A stretch of DNA of 64,000 nucleotides, from contig DDFC01000002.1 of the NCBI GenBank assembly GCA_002336895.1, forward strand, positions 54,468 to 118,467. Reading direction: 5' to 3'. The translations under genes were made by a program, and so were the position numbers. The stretch comes from Verrucomicrobiaceae bacterium UBA1938. GTDB lineage: Bacteria; Verrucomicrobiota; Verrucomicrobiia; Verrucomicrobiales; Verrucomicrobiaceae. The notes under the pieces were generated by a model that had not been told where the DNA came from, made no database searches, and saw only the letters and a list, made by a program, of their open reading frames with translations. Below are positions 17,522-26,660 of this stretch, one piece after another; position 1 is the first letter of the stretch, and each line of letters starts with the position of its first letter.

Positions 17522-17553
17522 AAAAAGGCACTGAGACTTTCATCTCAGTGCCT
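17522..17553 (-). terminator. Rho-independent terminator of the ATP synthase operon
   Basis: On the minus strand an 11-bp perfect stem (AGGCACTGAGA with TCTCAGTGCCT) around a 6-base loop is followed by TTTTTG, 26 bases after the atpC stop. It is the natural end of the atpBEFHAGDC transcript. Confidence 0.9.
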
Positions 17554-17579
17554 GAATTGTCAGAGCGATTGCAGAGCCT

Positions 17580-17996
17580 TTAGACGGTCTTGCGCTTGCG
17601 CTTGAAGTTGAGGTGGGCTGTGGCGCGCTGGATGGCGGCCATGGCGGCGGCCACTTCCTCCTGGTGCTCGCCAGGCTTGAGTTCTTCAAGGGTCTTCTTG
17701 GCGCGTGCGATGGCTTCTTCAGCGGCCTTTTCGTCGATCTTGTCGGCGTCCAGCGCGGAATCCGTGAGGATGCGCGTGATGGAGCCGGTCACTTCGACAA
17801 GACCTTCGCCCACGGCCAGTTCGATCGTCTTGCCAGCCTTGGTGATGCGCAGCTCGCCGGGACGCAGGGTGGTCACGAGGTTGCTGTGCGCAGGCAGCAC
17901 GCCCATCTCACCTTCGTAACCTGGAAGCACGACGGTATCGACCTCGTCTGAATAGACGCGGGCATCTGGGGTGACGATTTCGAGTTTGAGAGGCAT
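17580..17996 (-). CDS. atpC: F1 ATP synthase epsilon subunit
   Basis: A 138-residue epsilon subunit of the F1 central stalk. The N-terminal beta-sandwich begins MPLKLEIVTPDARVYSDEVD and contains the conserved LPGYEGEMGVLPAHSNLVTTL (about 24-44). The C-terminal helical hairpin (about 85-138) ends in a basic FKRKRKTV. It is the last gene of the operon, 51 bases after atpD, and a terminator follows. Length is normal for bacteria. Confidence 0.97.
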   Translation of the reverse strand: MPLKLEIVTPDARVYSDEVDTVVLPGYEGEMGVLPAHSNLVTTLRPGELRITKAGKTIELAVGEGLVEVTGSITRILTDSALDADKIDEKAAEEAIARAKKTLEELKPGEHQEEVAAAMAAIQRATAHLNFKRKRKTV

Positions 17997-18047
17997 GTGG
18001 GAAGGAAATGACGAATGACTGACTCAGAATGACGAAGAGGCGGCAGC

Positions 18048-19505
18048 TTAGTCCTTCTTCACGCTGTCGATGCCGCCCTTCATGTAGAAGTTGGCTTCGG
18101 GGACGTTGTCGTGCTTGCCGTCAAGGATTTCAGCGAAGCCCTTGATGGTGTCTGCCACCTTGACGTACTCGCCCTTGGTGCCGGTGAAGATTTCAGCCAC
18201 GTGGAAGGGCTGGGAGAGGAAGCGCTGGAGCTTACGTGCGCGGAACACGGTGAGCTTGTCTTCTTCGCTGAGTTCGTCCATGCCCAAGATGGCGATGATG
18301 TCCTGCAGGTCTTTGTAGCGCTGAAGGACGCGCTGCACGCCACGGGCCACACGATAGTGCTCGGCACCCACGATTTCGGGGGCGAGAGCCTTGGACACGG
18401 AGGCGAGGGGATCCACAGCGGGGTAGATGCCCAGCTCAGCGAGGGAACGCTCAAGCACCACGGTGGAGTCAAGGTGGGCGAAGGTGTTGGCCGGAGCAGG
18501 GTCGGTCAAGTCGTCAGCAGGCACGTAAACGGCCTGGAAGGAGGTGATGGAACCCGTCTTGGTGGAGGTGATTCGCTCCTGCATCTGACCCATTTCTGCG
18601 GCCAGGGTGGGCTGGTAACCCACGGCAGAAGGCGTACGTCCAAGGAGCGCGGACACTTCAGAACCGGCCTGGGAGAAACGGAAGACGTTGTCCACGAAGA
18701 AGAGCACGTCCTGGTTCTTCTCGTCGCGGAAGTACTCGGCCATGGAGAGGGCGGAGAGAGCGACGCGGAGACGGGCTCCCGGGGGCTCGTTCATCTGGCC
18801 GTACACGAGGGCCACCTTGGAGCCGGGTTCGCAGGTGTAACCGCCCTGGTCGTTCTTCACGATGTCGTGGCCGTTCTTCTTCACCTTGATAACCTCGGAC
18901 TCGATCATTTCGTGGTAGAGGTCATTACCTTCACGGGTACGCTCACCCACGCCGGCGAACACGGAGTAACCACCGTGGCCTTTGGCGATGTTGTTGATGA
19001 GCTCCATGATCACCACGGTCTTGCCCACGCCTGCACCACCGAAGGCACCCACTTTACCACCCTTGGTGAAGGGGCAGATGAGGTCGATCACCTTGATGCC
19101 GGTTTCGAGGATCTGAGCGGAAGGGTTCTGGTCCACGAGGGCAGGGGCCGCACGGTGGATGGGGTAGCGCTTCTGGACTGAGGGAGCGGGCTGGTCATCG
19201 CAGGCGTCGCCGGTCACGTTGAAGATACGGCCGAGAACTTCTTCACCCACAGGAACGGTGATCGGGCCGCCGGTGTCGGTCACGTCCATGCCGCGCTTCA
19301 GACCTTCAGTGGAGATCATGGCGATGGAACGCACCCAGCCGTCACCGAGATGCTGCTGCACTTCGCAGACGAGGCGGACGGACTTGCCACCCTGCTCGAA
19401 ATTGATTTCGAGGGCGTTGTAGATGGCCGGAAGCTTGCCGGTAGCGGAGAAATCCACGTCCACCACGGGACCGATGACTTGAACGATTTTGCCGATGTTG
19501 CTCAT
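18048..19505 (-). CDS. atpD: F1 ATP synthase beta subunit
   Basis: A 485-residue catalytic beta subunit. The P-loop GGAGVGKT, the catalytic glutamate region GVGERTREGNDLYHEM and ALLGRTPSAVGYQPTLAAEMG are all intact. It begins MSNIGKIVQVIGPVVDVDF, the conserved crown start. It lies between atpG (39 bases upstream) and atpC. Its leader is pyrimidine-rich with no Shine-Dalgarno motif. Confidence 0.99.
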   Translation of the reverse strand: MSNIGKIVQVIGPVVDVDFSATGKLPAIYNALEINFEQGGKSVRLVCEVQQHLGDGWVRSIAMISTEGLKRGMDVTDTGGPITVPVGEEVLGRIFNVTGDACDDQPAPSVQKRYPIHRAAPALVDQNPSAQILETGIKVIDLICPFTKGGKVGAFGGAGVGKTVVIMELINNIAKGHGGYSVFAGVGERTREGNDLYHEMIESEVIKVKKNGHDIVKNDQGGYTCEPGSKVALVYGQMNEPPGARLRVALSALSMAEYFRDEKNQDVLFFVDNVFRFSQAGSEVSALLGRTPSAVGYQPTLAAEMGQMQERITSTKTGSITSFQAVYVPADDLTDPAPANTFAHLDSTVVLERSLAELGIYPAVDPLASVSKALAPEIVGAEHYRVARGVQRVLQRYKDLQDIIAILGMDELSEEDKLTVFRARKLQRFLSQPFHVAEIFTGTKGEYVKVADTIKGFAEILDGKHDNVPEANFYMKGGIDSVKKD

Positions 19506-19544
19506 ATAAAAAATGAAAGGTAAAAGGGGATGGGTGGAAGGGGC

Positions 19545-20423
19545 TTATTCGAGAGCCATCTTGGCGGTGGTGATTTCGAGGAGTTCGTTGGTGATCGCGG
19601 CCTGGCGGAGCTTGTTGTACTCAAGGCTGAGGTCCTTGATCATCTGCTTGGCGTTGTCGGTGGCGTTCTTCATGGCCACCATTCGGCTGGAGTGCTCGGA
19701 GGCGCGGGATTCGAGCACCATCTGATACACGGTGTCGTTCACATACTGCGGGAGCACGGTTTCAAAGACCACCTGAGCACTCGGCTCAAACTTGTATTCG
19801 AGAGCAGGTCCCGTCGAAGCGGAGGTGTCATGACCAAAGTCACGCTTGCCACCCAGGGTCACCGGGTTCACCGGCAGGAGCTGCTCCACGGATGGAACAA
19901 CGGTGACGGTGTTGATGAAGTTGTTGAAGACGACCAGCACCTTCTTGTATTCGCCAGTGCGGTATTTTTCCTGAATGAAGCGGCTCACGGCGCGCACTTC
20001 AGGGAACTTGGCAGGGTCCTTGATCGGGAAGTCAGCCAGCAGGGTGCGGCGCAGACGGTTGATGGCCTGGACGGCTTTCTTGCCGATGGTGACGTATTCA
20101 ACTTCGCCTTCGATCTGCGTGGTGAGGAGCTTCTTGAACAGGTTGGTGTTCAAAGCGCCGCAGAGGCCTTTGTCGGAGGCGATGAGCAGGACGAGAGTCT
20201 TGTCCCCCTTGCCAGCGGAGAAGAAGGGATGGATGCCTTCTTCAGCGTGCTCCTTGAGATTCACGAGAATCTTGTTGAGCATCTCGGCGTAGGCGCGGCC
20301 GTTGCTGGCCTGATCCTGCGCCTTTTTCATCTTCGCGGCCGCGACGAGCTGCATGGCCTTGGTGATCTGGGCCGTGTTTTTGACCGATTTGATACGGCGT
20401 CTGATGTCGCGGGTGGAGGGCAT
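19545..20423 (-). CDS. atpG: F1 ATP synthase gamma subunit
   Basis: A 292-residue rotor shaft subunit. The N-terminal helix MPSTRDIRRRIKSVKNTAQITKAMQLVAAAKM and the C-terminal helix (KNATDNAKQMIKDLSLEYNKLRQAAITNELLEI) that form the coiled coil are conserved. SDKGLCGALNTN marks the central alpha/beta domain. It sits 42 bases after atpA. Length is typical. Confidence 0.98.
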   Translation of the reverse strand: MPSTRDIRRRIKSVKNTAQITKAMQLVAAAKMKKAQDQASNGRAYAEMLNKILVNLKEHAEEGIHPFFSAGKGDKTLVLLIASDKGLCGALNTNLFKKLLTTQIEGEVEYVTIGKKAVQAINRLRRTLLADFPIKDPAKFPEVRAVSRFIQEKYRTGEYKKVLVVFNNFINTVTVVPSVEQLLPVNPVTLGGKRDFGHDTSASTGPALEYKFEPSAQVVFETVLPQYVNDTVYQMVLESRASEHSSRMVAMKNATDNAKQMIKDLSLEYNKLRQAAITNELLEITTAKMALE

Positions 20424-20465
20424 CTTTTAAAGGATGAAGGATGAAAAACTCTGAACTAAAACAAC

Positions 20466-21995
20466 TTACTTCCAAGCGGTCTTGAAGTCGTCGAGGGCGG
20501 ACTTGAGGCCGGCTTCGACGTTGTCGAGGGTCTTCTCGTTGGCCAGCTGGTCCATAAGCTCGGCCTTGCGGGTGGTGAGGTACTCTTCCAGTTTGGTCTG
20601 GAATTCCTTCACGCGGTCCACGGAAACGGAGTCAAAGTAGCCCTTCTGCATGGCGTAGAGGGTGCTGACCATGATGGGCAGGCTCTTGGGCTGATACTGC
20701 TGCTGCTTGAAGAGTTCCACGATGCGCGCACCGCGGTCCAGCTTGGCCTTCGTGCCAGCGTCCAGGTCGGAACCGAACTGGGCGAAAGCGGCGAGTTCGC
20801 GGAACTGGGCGAGGTCGAGCTTGGTGGTGCCGGACACCTTTTTGATGGCCTTTGTCTGAGCGGCGGAACCCACGCGGGACACGGAGAGACCCACGGAGAT
20901 GGCGGGACGGATGCCCTGATAGAAGAGGTCGGTTTCGAGGAAGATCTGACCGTCGGTGATGGAGATCACGTTCGTCGGGATGTAGGCGGACACGTCACCA
21001 GCCTGGGTCTCGATGATCGGCAGAGCGGTCATGGAGCCACCACCGTAGTTTTCGCTGACGCGGCAGGAGCGCTCAAGCAGACGGGAGTGGAGGTAGAACA
21101 CGTCGCCCGGATAAGCTTCACGGCCGGAAGGACGCTTCAGGATCAGGGACACCTGGCGGTAGGCCACAGCCTGCTTGGAAAGGTCATCATAAACGATGAG
21201 AACGTCCATGCCCTGGTCCATGAACCATTCACCGATGGCGGCACCGGCGTAGGGGGCGAGATACTGGTTCACCGCAGAGTCAGAGGCGGAAGCGCTGACG
21301 ATGGTGGTGTACTCCATGGCACCGGCGTCTTCGAGGGTCTTGATGACGCGGGCGATGTTGGACTGCTTCTGGCCGATGGCGACGTAGATGCAGTAGAGGG
21401 GCTTGTGGCCTTTCAGCTTGCCCTGTTCAGCAGCCTTGTTCTGCTGGGCCTGGGAGATGATGGCGTCAACGGCGATGGTGGTCTTGCCGGTGGAGCGGTC
21501 ACCAATGATCAGCTCGCGCTGACCGCGACCGATCGGGATCATGGCATCGATGCTCATGATGCCGGTCTGCACAGGGACGGACACGGACTTACGGGCAATG
21601 ATGCCAGGGGCGAGCTTTTCGACGGGATACTGGGTTTCACCCTTCACTTCGCCTTTGCCGTCGATGGCCTGGCCGAGCGCGTTCACCACGCGGCCCAGGA
21701 GGCTCTTGCCGACCGGCACGGAGAGGAGGCGGCCAGTGGTCTTGACTTCGTCGCCAGCTTTGATGTTTTCGCCGGAGCCGAGAAGCACGCAACCCACTTC
21801 GGTTTCTTCGAGGTTCAGAGCCAGGCCGTACACACCGCCGGGGAACTCGATCATTTCGTTGAGCATCACATCGCTCAAGCCTTCAATCTTGGCTGCGCCG
21901 TCACCGATTTCACGGACGATGCCCACATTGGACTTCGTGACGGCGGTCTTGAGGCCGGCGATTTGGGATTCGATCTCCTGGAGGATGTTGCTCAT
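20466..21995 (-). CDS. atpA: F1 ATP synthase alpha subunit
   Basis: A 509-residue non-catalytic nucleotide-binding subunit. The P-loop GDRSTGKT, the arginine-finger region AISVGLSVSRVGSAAQ and SGREAYPGDVFYLHSRLLERS are present. It begins MSNILQEIESQIAG, the helix that contacts the delta subunit, which matters because delta itself is short here. It lies 47 bases after atpH. Confidence 0.99.
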   Translation of the reverse strand: MSNILQEIESQIAGLKTAVTKSNVGIVREIGDGAAKIEGLSDVMLNEMIEFPGGVYGLALNLEETEVGCVLLGSGENIKAGDEVKTTGRLLSVPVGKSLLGRVVNALGQAIDGKGEVKGETQYPVEKLAPGIIARKSVSVPVQTGIMSIDAMIPIGRGQRELIIGDRSTGKTTIAVDAIISQAQQNKAAEQGKLKGHKPLYCIYVAIGQKQSNIARVIKTLEDAGAMEYTTIVSASASDSAVNQYLAPYAGAAIGEWFMDQGMDVLIVYDDLSKQAVAYRQVSLILKRPSGREAYPGDVFYLHSRLLERSCRVSENYGGGSMTALPIIETQAGDVSAYIPTNVISITDGQIFLETDLFYQGIRPAISVGLSVSRVGSAAQTKAIKKVSGTTKLDLAQFRELAAFAQFGSDLDAGTKAKLDRGARIVELFKQQQYQPKSLPIMVSTLYAMQKGYFDSVSVDRVKEFQTKLEEYLTTRKAELMDQLANEKTLDNVEAGLKSALDDFKTAWK

Positions 21996-22042
21996 GGTAT
22001 TACTGGTTTTAAAAAGCTAAGAGGGAAGAGGCGGGGCGGGAA

Positions 22043-22441
22043 TTAAGCGGCGAGGGAGTCAGACAGGGCTTTGAGACGTGCTTTGACGCTGCCGTCCCAG
22101 ACATCAGAGCCGACCTTCACGCGGATGCCGCCGAGCAGCTCTGGATTGACACTGAAGTCGAGGGTGAGCGGGCGGCCGTACTTCTTGGAGAGGCTTGCCT
22201 GGAGCTCGGACTGTGTGGCAGGGGAAAGCGGGGAGGCACTTTCCACAGCGGCACGCTGACGGTCGACTTCGTTGGCCACGAGGCGTGCAAAGGCATCGAG
22301 GATGCCGATGTAGCCACGGGGCTTGCTGCCGGCCACGGTGCTGACCACCTTGCGCACGCTGGATTCATCAAGCTTTCCGTTGACCATGCAGGCGCGGAAG
22401 AGCTGGCGGGAGGTGCGTCGGGCTTCTTTGGTGATCTTCAT
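22043..22441 (-). CDS. atpH: F1 ATP synthase delta subunit, unusually short
   Basis: A 132-residue delta subunit (bacterial ones are usually about 175-180). The C-terminal domain is recognisable (SLSKKYGRPLTLDFSVNPELLGGIRVKVGSDVWDGSVKARLKAL, the family's 'GG-hydrophobic-G-DGS' signature). The N-terminal helical domain that caps the alpha subunits looks compressed by about 45 residues. The position between atpF and atpA is standard, and the start (ATG 22441) is the only good one. Length was not lost through a visible frameshift. Confidence 0.9.
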   Translation of the reverse strand: MKITKEARRTSRQLFRACMVNGKLDESSVRKVVSTVAGSKPRGYIGILDAFARLVANEVDRQRAAVESASPLSPATQSELQASLSKKYGRPLTLDFSVNPELLGGIRVKVGSDVWDGSVKARLKALSDSLAA

Positions 22442-22462
22442 GATGGCGAAGCGGCGGAAAAA

Positions 22463-22984
22463 TTAAGCGGAGACCTGGGCGGCGGTTTCCTGGTTGATGC
22501 GGGTCTGGTCTTCGGTGTTGAGGACCTTGCCGGTGACACGGCTGGTGGCGTCGGAGACCATGCGGCCGAATTCACGCTTCAGCTGGGACATGAGCTGCTC
22601 CTGCTCAAGCTGGGCGGCTTCACGGGCCTTGGCGATGATGGTGTTGGCGCTGGCCACGGCGTCCTGCTGGCGGCGCTCCTGGATGGCCTTGGCGGCGTCG
22701 TCGGCTTCCTTCACGATGCGGGCTGCGTCAGCCTCTGCTTTGTCGAGAATGGCCTGGGTGTTCTGCTTGGCCTCAGCGGCGTCGCGGGCGATTTTTTCGA
22801 GCTTGGCCTCGCCATCGGCAATGCGCTGGCGGCGCTGCTCCAGCATGGCCAGGATGGGGCCGAAGGCGTACTTCTTCAGGATGCTATAGACCGCGATGAA
22901 AATGATGACTTGGGCGAAGAACTTGCCCCAGGCGAGTCCGAAGTCGCCTGCGATTTGATATGCGATGCCTTTGATCTGGTCCAT
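22463..22984 (-). CDS. atpF: Fo ATP synthase b subunit
   Basis: A 173-residue peripheral-stalk subunit. One N-terminal membrane helix (FFAQVIIFIAVYSILKKYAFGPI) leads into a long charged helix (EQRRQRIADGEAKLEKIARDAAEAK...) that dimerises and reaches F1. It lies 21 bases upstream of atpH and 85 bases after atpE. Only one b gene is present, with no b' copy. Confidence 0.97.
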   Translation of the reverse strand: MDQIKGIAYQIAGDFGLAWGKFFAQVIIFIAVYSILKKYAFGPILAMLEQRRQRIADGEAKLEKIARDAAEAKQNTQAILDKAEADAARIVKEADDAAKAIQERRQQDAVASANTIIAKAREAAQLEQEQLMSQLKREFGRMVSDATSRVTGKVLNTEDQTRINQETAAQVSA

Positions 22985-23069
22985 GGCCGAAGTTTGAAGA
23001 GAAAAAGGGGAGAGAAGAAGAGAGCTAGCTGCGGCGGGCTGGGACTCAGCCCGCCGCGAAATTCAAGGC

Positions 23070-23330
23070 TTACTTGCCAAGAATGAAGGACAGAATGCCG
23101 AGACCTTCTGCAAGGGCCATGGCGATAATGCCGAGGGTCAGGATGTTGCCGAAAGCGCCGGGGTTGCGGCCGACGGCTTCCACAGCCTTGGAGCCGATGA
23201 GGCCCACGCCGATGGCGGCGCTGCCTGCACCGATACCGGTGGCGATGGAACCGGTGACGCCAGCAGCAGCGGCTGCTTCTGCACCGTGAGCGGCGGCGGC
23301 CTGAGCCATGGAGATGAGTTCGAGTGTCAT
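23070..23330 (-). CDS. atpE: Fo ATP synthase c subunit
   Basis: An 86-residue hairpin protein forming the rotor ring. The start at 23330 is chosen, because the open frame further upstream (from 23372) only adds polar residues. Helix 1 is GIGAGSAAIGVGLIGSKAVE, the loop is GRNP (residues 54-57) and the ion-binding carboxylate is Glu75 in MALAEGLGIL. The Gln of helix 1 and the Ser/Thr after the Glu that define sodium-binding c subunits are absent (Val and Gly instead), so the ring should be proton-coupled. This is inference from motif comparison. Confidence 0.96.
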   Translation of the reverse strand: MTLELISMAQAAAAHGAEAAAAAGVTGSIATGIGAGSAAIGVGLIGSKAVEAVGRNPGAFGNILTLGIIAMALAEGLGILSFILGK

Positions 23331-23406
23331 AGTCGTGTGTCTAGTTTGGTTTGTTTTGTCACCTGCGTCCACGCGTTGCGCATGGTCCCGCAGGCAAAGT
23401 CAGAGA

Positions 23407-24270
23407 TTAGTGGTGGCCTTCCTCTTCATGACCGTGGTCGTCATGAGCGGTTGAGAGCTGGATGTAAACCGTGCTCAGCAGGGTGAACACGATGGCCTGC
23501 AGGAGACCAACGAGAAGCTCCATGAAGTAGAAGGGGAAGGGGGCAAGGATGCTGCCCAAGAAACCACCCATGCCGCTCATGGTGTGAAGCACGTTTTCAC
23601 CGGCGATGATGTTGCCGTAAAGACGGAAGGAAAGAGTGATGGGGCGGAAGACGATGGAGAAGATTTCGATCACGCCGACGAAGAGGAAAACCAGAGCCAC
23701 CATCATACCCATGATGCCTTTAAGACCGCCTTTGGGGCCGAAGGTGTGGACGATGAAGCCCCAGACACCCACTTCTTTGATGGTGATGTAAAGCCAGACG
23801 ACAAACATGGCGGCGGCAAGACCGAAAGCGGCATTGAGGTCAGTTGTCGGCGGACGAAGCAGGGCAAAGTGGACTTCCTTGACGCTCAGGGTGCCGGTGC
23901 CTTCACCCCAGCCGATGGTGCCCACGCCGGGCAGCAGGCCGAACCAGTTGGAAACGAGGATGTAGATGAAGACGGTAGCCAGCAGAGGGAACACTTTGGG
24001 GGCCAGCTTGGCACCCACGATGCCTTCGACCTGACCAAACAAAAACTCGACGATGAATTCAAAAAGGTTCTGAGTCTTGTGCGGAATCAGAGTCATGTTC
24101 GTCGTGGCTTTGCGTGCGAACCACAGCAGCAATCCAGTGATGATGGCTGCAACGAAAAGAGACGTGGTGATGAAGCTCAGATTGCTCTCTTTAAAGAACT
24201 CCGACGCATAGCTGGGCACGTTCGCGAGCAGCGGCGAGAAGGAGGTTGAGTGCAGAGTCGAGGACAACAT
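23407..24270 (-). CDS. atpB: Fo ATP synthase a subunit
   Basis: A 287-residue integral membrane subunit that forms the proton path next to the c ring. ATG 24270 (MLSSTLHSTSF) is preferred to a Met 23 codons upstream whose added segment is basic and unconserved. The essential arginine is in ITLSFRLYGNIIAGE. About five or six membrane helices are visible. The C-terminus ends with a His/Glu/Asp-rich tail (HDDHGHEEEGHH), which is unusual. It is the first gene of the operon, and no atpI gene precedes it in the window. Confidence 0.97.
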   Translation of the reverse strand: MLSSTLHSTSFSPLLANVPSYASEFFKESNLSFITTSLFVAAIITGLLLWFARKATTNMTLIPHKTQNLFEFIVEFLFGQVEGIVGAKLAPKVFPLLATVFIYILVSNWFGLLPGVGTIGWGEGTGTLSVKEVHFALLRPPTTDLNAAFGLAAAMFVVWLYITIKEVGVWGFIVHTFGPKGGLKGIMGMMVALVFLFVGVIEIFSIVFRPITLSFRLYGNIIAGENVLHTMSGMGGFLGSILAPFPFYFMELLVGLLQAIVFTLLSTVYIQLSTAHDDHGHEEEGHH

Positions 24271-24328
24271 GAGGGTAGGGGCTGCCGGGGAGGGCCGGTG
24301 TAGGGTCTGGCCGGGATGGCGGGCCTTG

Positions 24329-24382
24329 TTTTTAGCCACTTGGGAAAAGGGTTCAAGCCCTATTTGTGAAAAATTTCACAAA
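24329..24382 (-). promoter_or_regulatory. Candidate atp operon promoter with a CRP/FNR-type palindrome
   Basis: TTTGTGAAA-AA-TTTCACAAA at 24363-24382 is a near-perfect palindrome containing TGTGA-N6-TCACA, the CRP-family consensus. Just downstream, in the direction of atpB, are TTGAAC (24356-24351) and TAAAAA (24334-24329) separated by 16 bases, a plausible -35/-10 pair. The palindrome centre would be about 50 bases before transcription start. The site lies about 95 bases upstream of the atpB start codon. The elements are seen in the sequence and their function is inferred. Confidence 0.5.
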
Positions 24383-24432
24383 GTCCGCGTTTTCATGAAC
24401 TAGCTCGTTTCGCGATCAAAAATTCGGCGCAT

Positions 24433-24459
24433 TTGACTAAATAAAACATATAGGATAAT
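24433..24459 (+). promoter_or_regulatory. Candidate promoter for the sulfatase gene
   Basis: TTGACT (24433-24438) and GATAAT (24454-24459) are separated by 15 bases in an AT-rich stretch, 78 bases before the sulfatase start. The spacer is shorter than the usual 17. Confidence 0.4.
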
Positions 24460-24536
24460 GTGTTCATTTGACGCTATTGTGAGGCTTTGAACAGCTAGGC
24501 TCGACATCGCACCTGCTTCATGCGAGCGTTTCGCCA

Positions 24537-26564
24537 ATGTCATCTCATGCCAGTCTTTTCCTGTGCGCTCTCGTTGCGCTGATTTCAGCCCCCGCTGGTG
24601 CAGCGGTGAAATCGAAAACACGAGCCCTTTCCGCTGCAGGCAAGCCCAATGTGCTCATCATCATCGCGGATGATCTGCGGGACTATCCAGCGTGGCTGGG
24701 AGGTCACCCCCAGTCGGTGACTCCCAACATGGACCGCCTGGCAAAGATGGGCATGCGCTTTACCAATGCGCATTGCAACTACGCTTTGTGCAATCCCTCC
24801 CGCACCTCCCTCCTGACCGGGATGCTGCCCTCCTCCAGTGGTGTTTTTGGCAATGAGCAGGACTGGCGGCGCAGCGTGCAGGTGGCCGGAAAACCTACGC
24901 TGCCAGAGCATTTCAAAACCCAGGGCTACGCGACGGCTGCGGCGGGCAAGATATTTCATGCCAACCACGGCGGACCAGAGGGGCGTCTGGCTGGCTGGCA
25001 TGGCGGGCGGCGTGGTTTTGAGCAGGATGCAGCCTGGGGGCTGCGCTTTCCTGAGACGGGGGTGCAGATCCCTGACCTGCCGGTGCATACAGGACAAAAC
25101 TTCAACGGACTCAATATCTGGCACTGGGACTGGGGTGGCATTCAGGTGGCCGATGAGAAGACAGACGACGGGCAGATCGCGGGCTTTGCCGCCGATTTCC
25201 TGGCTCAAAAGCAGAAGAAGCCCTTCTTTCTGGCATTGGGGCTCTATCGCCCACACTCGCCCTGGTATGTGCCGCAGAAGTACTTTGATGCACTGCCACC
25301 GCTGGACGCGATCAAGCTGCCTGAGGTGAAGGCGGATGATCTGGATGATGTACCCGCCATCGCCAAGTCACATCTCAAAGAGGGCTACCACCAGCTCATC
25401 GTGGAAAAGAACCTCTGGAAAGATGCCGTGCGTGCGTATCTGGCCAGCGTGGCCTTTTGTGATGCCATGCTGGGGCGCATCCTGGAGGCGGTGGAAAAGG
25501 GGCCGAATGCGAAGAATACGATCATCGTTTTCACCTCAGACCACGGCTGGTATCTCGGAGAGAAGCAGATGTGGCACAAAGGCAAGCTATGGGAGGTGAC
25601 GACACGCGTGCCTCTCACGATCCATGCCCCGGGAGTGACTCAGGCGGACAGCGTTTCAGCCCAGCCCGTGGCTCTCATTGATCTGTATCCCACTCTTTGC
25701 GATCTTACCAAGCTGCCGCTGCCGGAGCATCTGGACGGCAGCAGCCTCAAACCGCTGCTGCTGGATCCCACGGCCAAGCGCGATCGCCCTGCCATCACCT
25801 GCATGGGAGGCGGCAAAAACGCAGGCTATGCCGCCCGTGACGAGCGCTGGCGCTACATCCGCTACGCCGACGGCAGCGAAGAGCTCTACGACCACCAGAA
25901 TGATCCGCACGAGTGGACCAATCTTGCAGGCAAGCCCGAGCACACGGGACTCAAGGAAAAGCTGGCCTCCTTTTTCCCGAAGGAATTTAAGAGCGCCGAG
26001 CGTCCGGCGGCAGAGATCGTGGGAGCGGCCAGTCCTGCGGGGTCGGTGGATCTGGTGCTGCAGATGGGAGATGCGATCCGTGCTGATGAGGCACCGAAAA
26101 TCCAAGGCAGGGGTGTGTTTATAGACGCGGCGTTTGAGTTTGACCCGCAGGTGGACATGGACAGCACGCTGCTGGCCCAGGGGGACGAGCAGTCCGGCTA
26201 TGCACTGCACCTGATGGCAGGGCAGCCGACGCTGACTGTCTTTGCCAGCGGGCAGGTCACATCGGTAAGCACCGCCGCCCTGGAAAAGGGGAGGGTGAAC
26301 CTGCGTGCCCAGATCGAGACCGGCGGCGTGATCTCCCTGGCGGCGCCGGGCCATAGCGAGGTGCTGGGGGTGGCTCCCTTCACCCAGGGATTTCCGCTGG
26401 AGCCCAAGGCGGGCCTCTTTGCCGGGCAGAGCTTTGGCATTCTGAAAGCGGCCAAATACCCCAACAGCACGCCCTTTGACGGACAGGTGTACCGGCTGAA
26501 CCTGACCATCCTGCCGCCGCACGTGGCAACTGCCCCCGCAGCCGCGCCAGACAAAAATCCCTGA
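24537..26564 (+). CDS. Secreted sulfatase (iduronate-2-sulfatase-like) with extra C-terminal domain
   Basis: A 675-residue alkaline-phosphatase-superfamily sulfatase. A signal peptide (LFLCALVALISAPAGA) is followed by KPNVLIIIADDLRD, the metal-binding N-terminal strand. CNPSR (Cys85) is the site converted to formylglycine by a sulfatase-modifying enzyme not present in the window. FTSDHGWYLGEKQMWHKG holds further metal ligands. GKLWEVTTRVPLTIHAPG and the small second domain complete the catalytic unit at about residue 480. The remaining about 190 residues form a second, probably beta-sandwich domain (VDLVLQMGDAIRAD...) that may bind glycans. The enzyme would cleave sulfate esters from polysaccharides outside the cytoplasm, and the substrate cannot be read from the sequence. 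Confidence 0.93.
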   Translation: MSSHASLFLCALVALISAPAGAAVKSKTRALSAAGKPNVLIIIADDLRDYPAWLGGHPQSVTPNMDRLAKMGMRFTNAHCNYALCNPSRTSLLTGMLPSSSGVFGNEQDWRRSVQVAGKPTLPEHFKTQGYATAAAGKIFHANHGGPEGRLAGWHGGRRGFEQDAAWGLRFPETGVQIPDLPVHTGQNFNGLNIWHWDWGGIQVADEKTDDGQIAGFAADFLAQKQKKPFFLALGLYRPHSPWYVPQKYFDALPPLDAIKLPEVKADDLDDVPAIAKSHLKEGYHQLIVEKNLWKDAVRAYLASVAFCDAMLGRILEAVEKGPNAKNTIIVFTSDHGWYLGEKQMWHKGKLWEVTTRVPLTIHAPGVTQADSVSAQPVALIDLYPTLCDLTKLPLPEHLDGSSLKPLLLDPTAKRDRPAITCMGGGKNAGYAARDERWRYIRYADGSEELYDHQNDPHEWTNLAGKPEHTGLKEKLASFFPKEFKSAERPAAEIVGAASPAGSVDLVLQMGDAIRADEAPKIQGRGVFIDAAFEFDPQVDMDSTLLAQGDEQSGYALHLMAGQPTLTVFASGQVTSVSTAALEKGRVNLRAQIETGGVISLAAPGHSEVLGVAPFTQGFPLEPKAGLFAGQSFGILKAAKYPNSTPFDGQVYRLNLTILPPHVATAPAAAPDKNP

Positions 26565-26660
26565 GCGTGGCATGAGGGACCATTCACAGATTCCGCACAG
26601 CATTCGTGCTGGCCAGAGAGAAGAAGTGGATTAAAGACTCTCCCATTTCCCCAACCATTC

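Noticed and set aside
24340..24362. A T-loop-like GGGTTCAAGCCC that could belong to a tRNA
   Set aside because: No acceptor, D or anticodon arms could be built around it; it coincides with the proposed -35 region of atpB.
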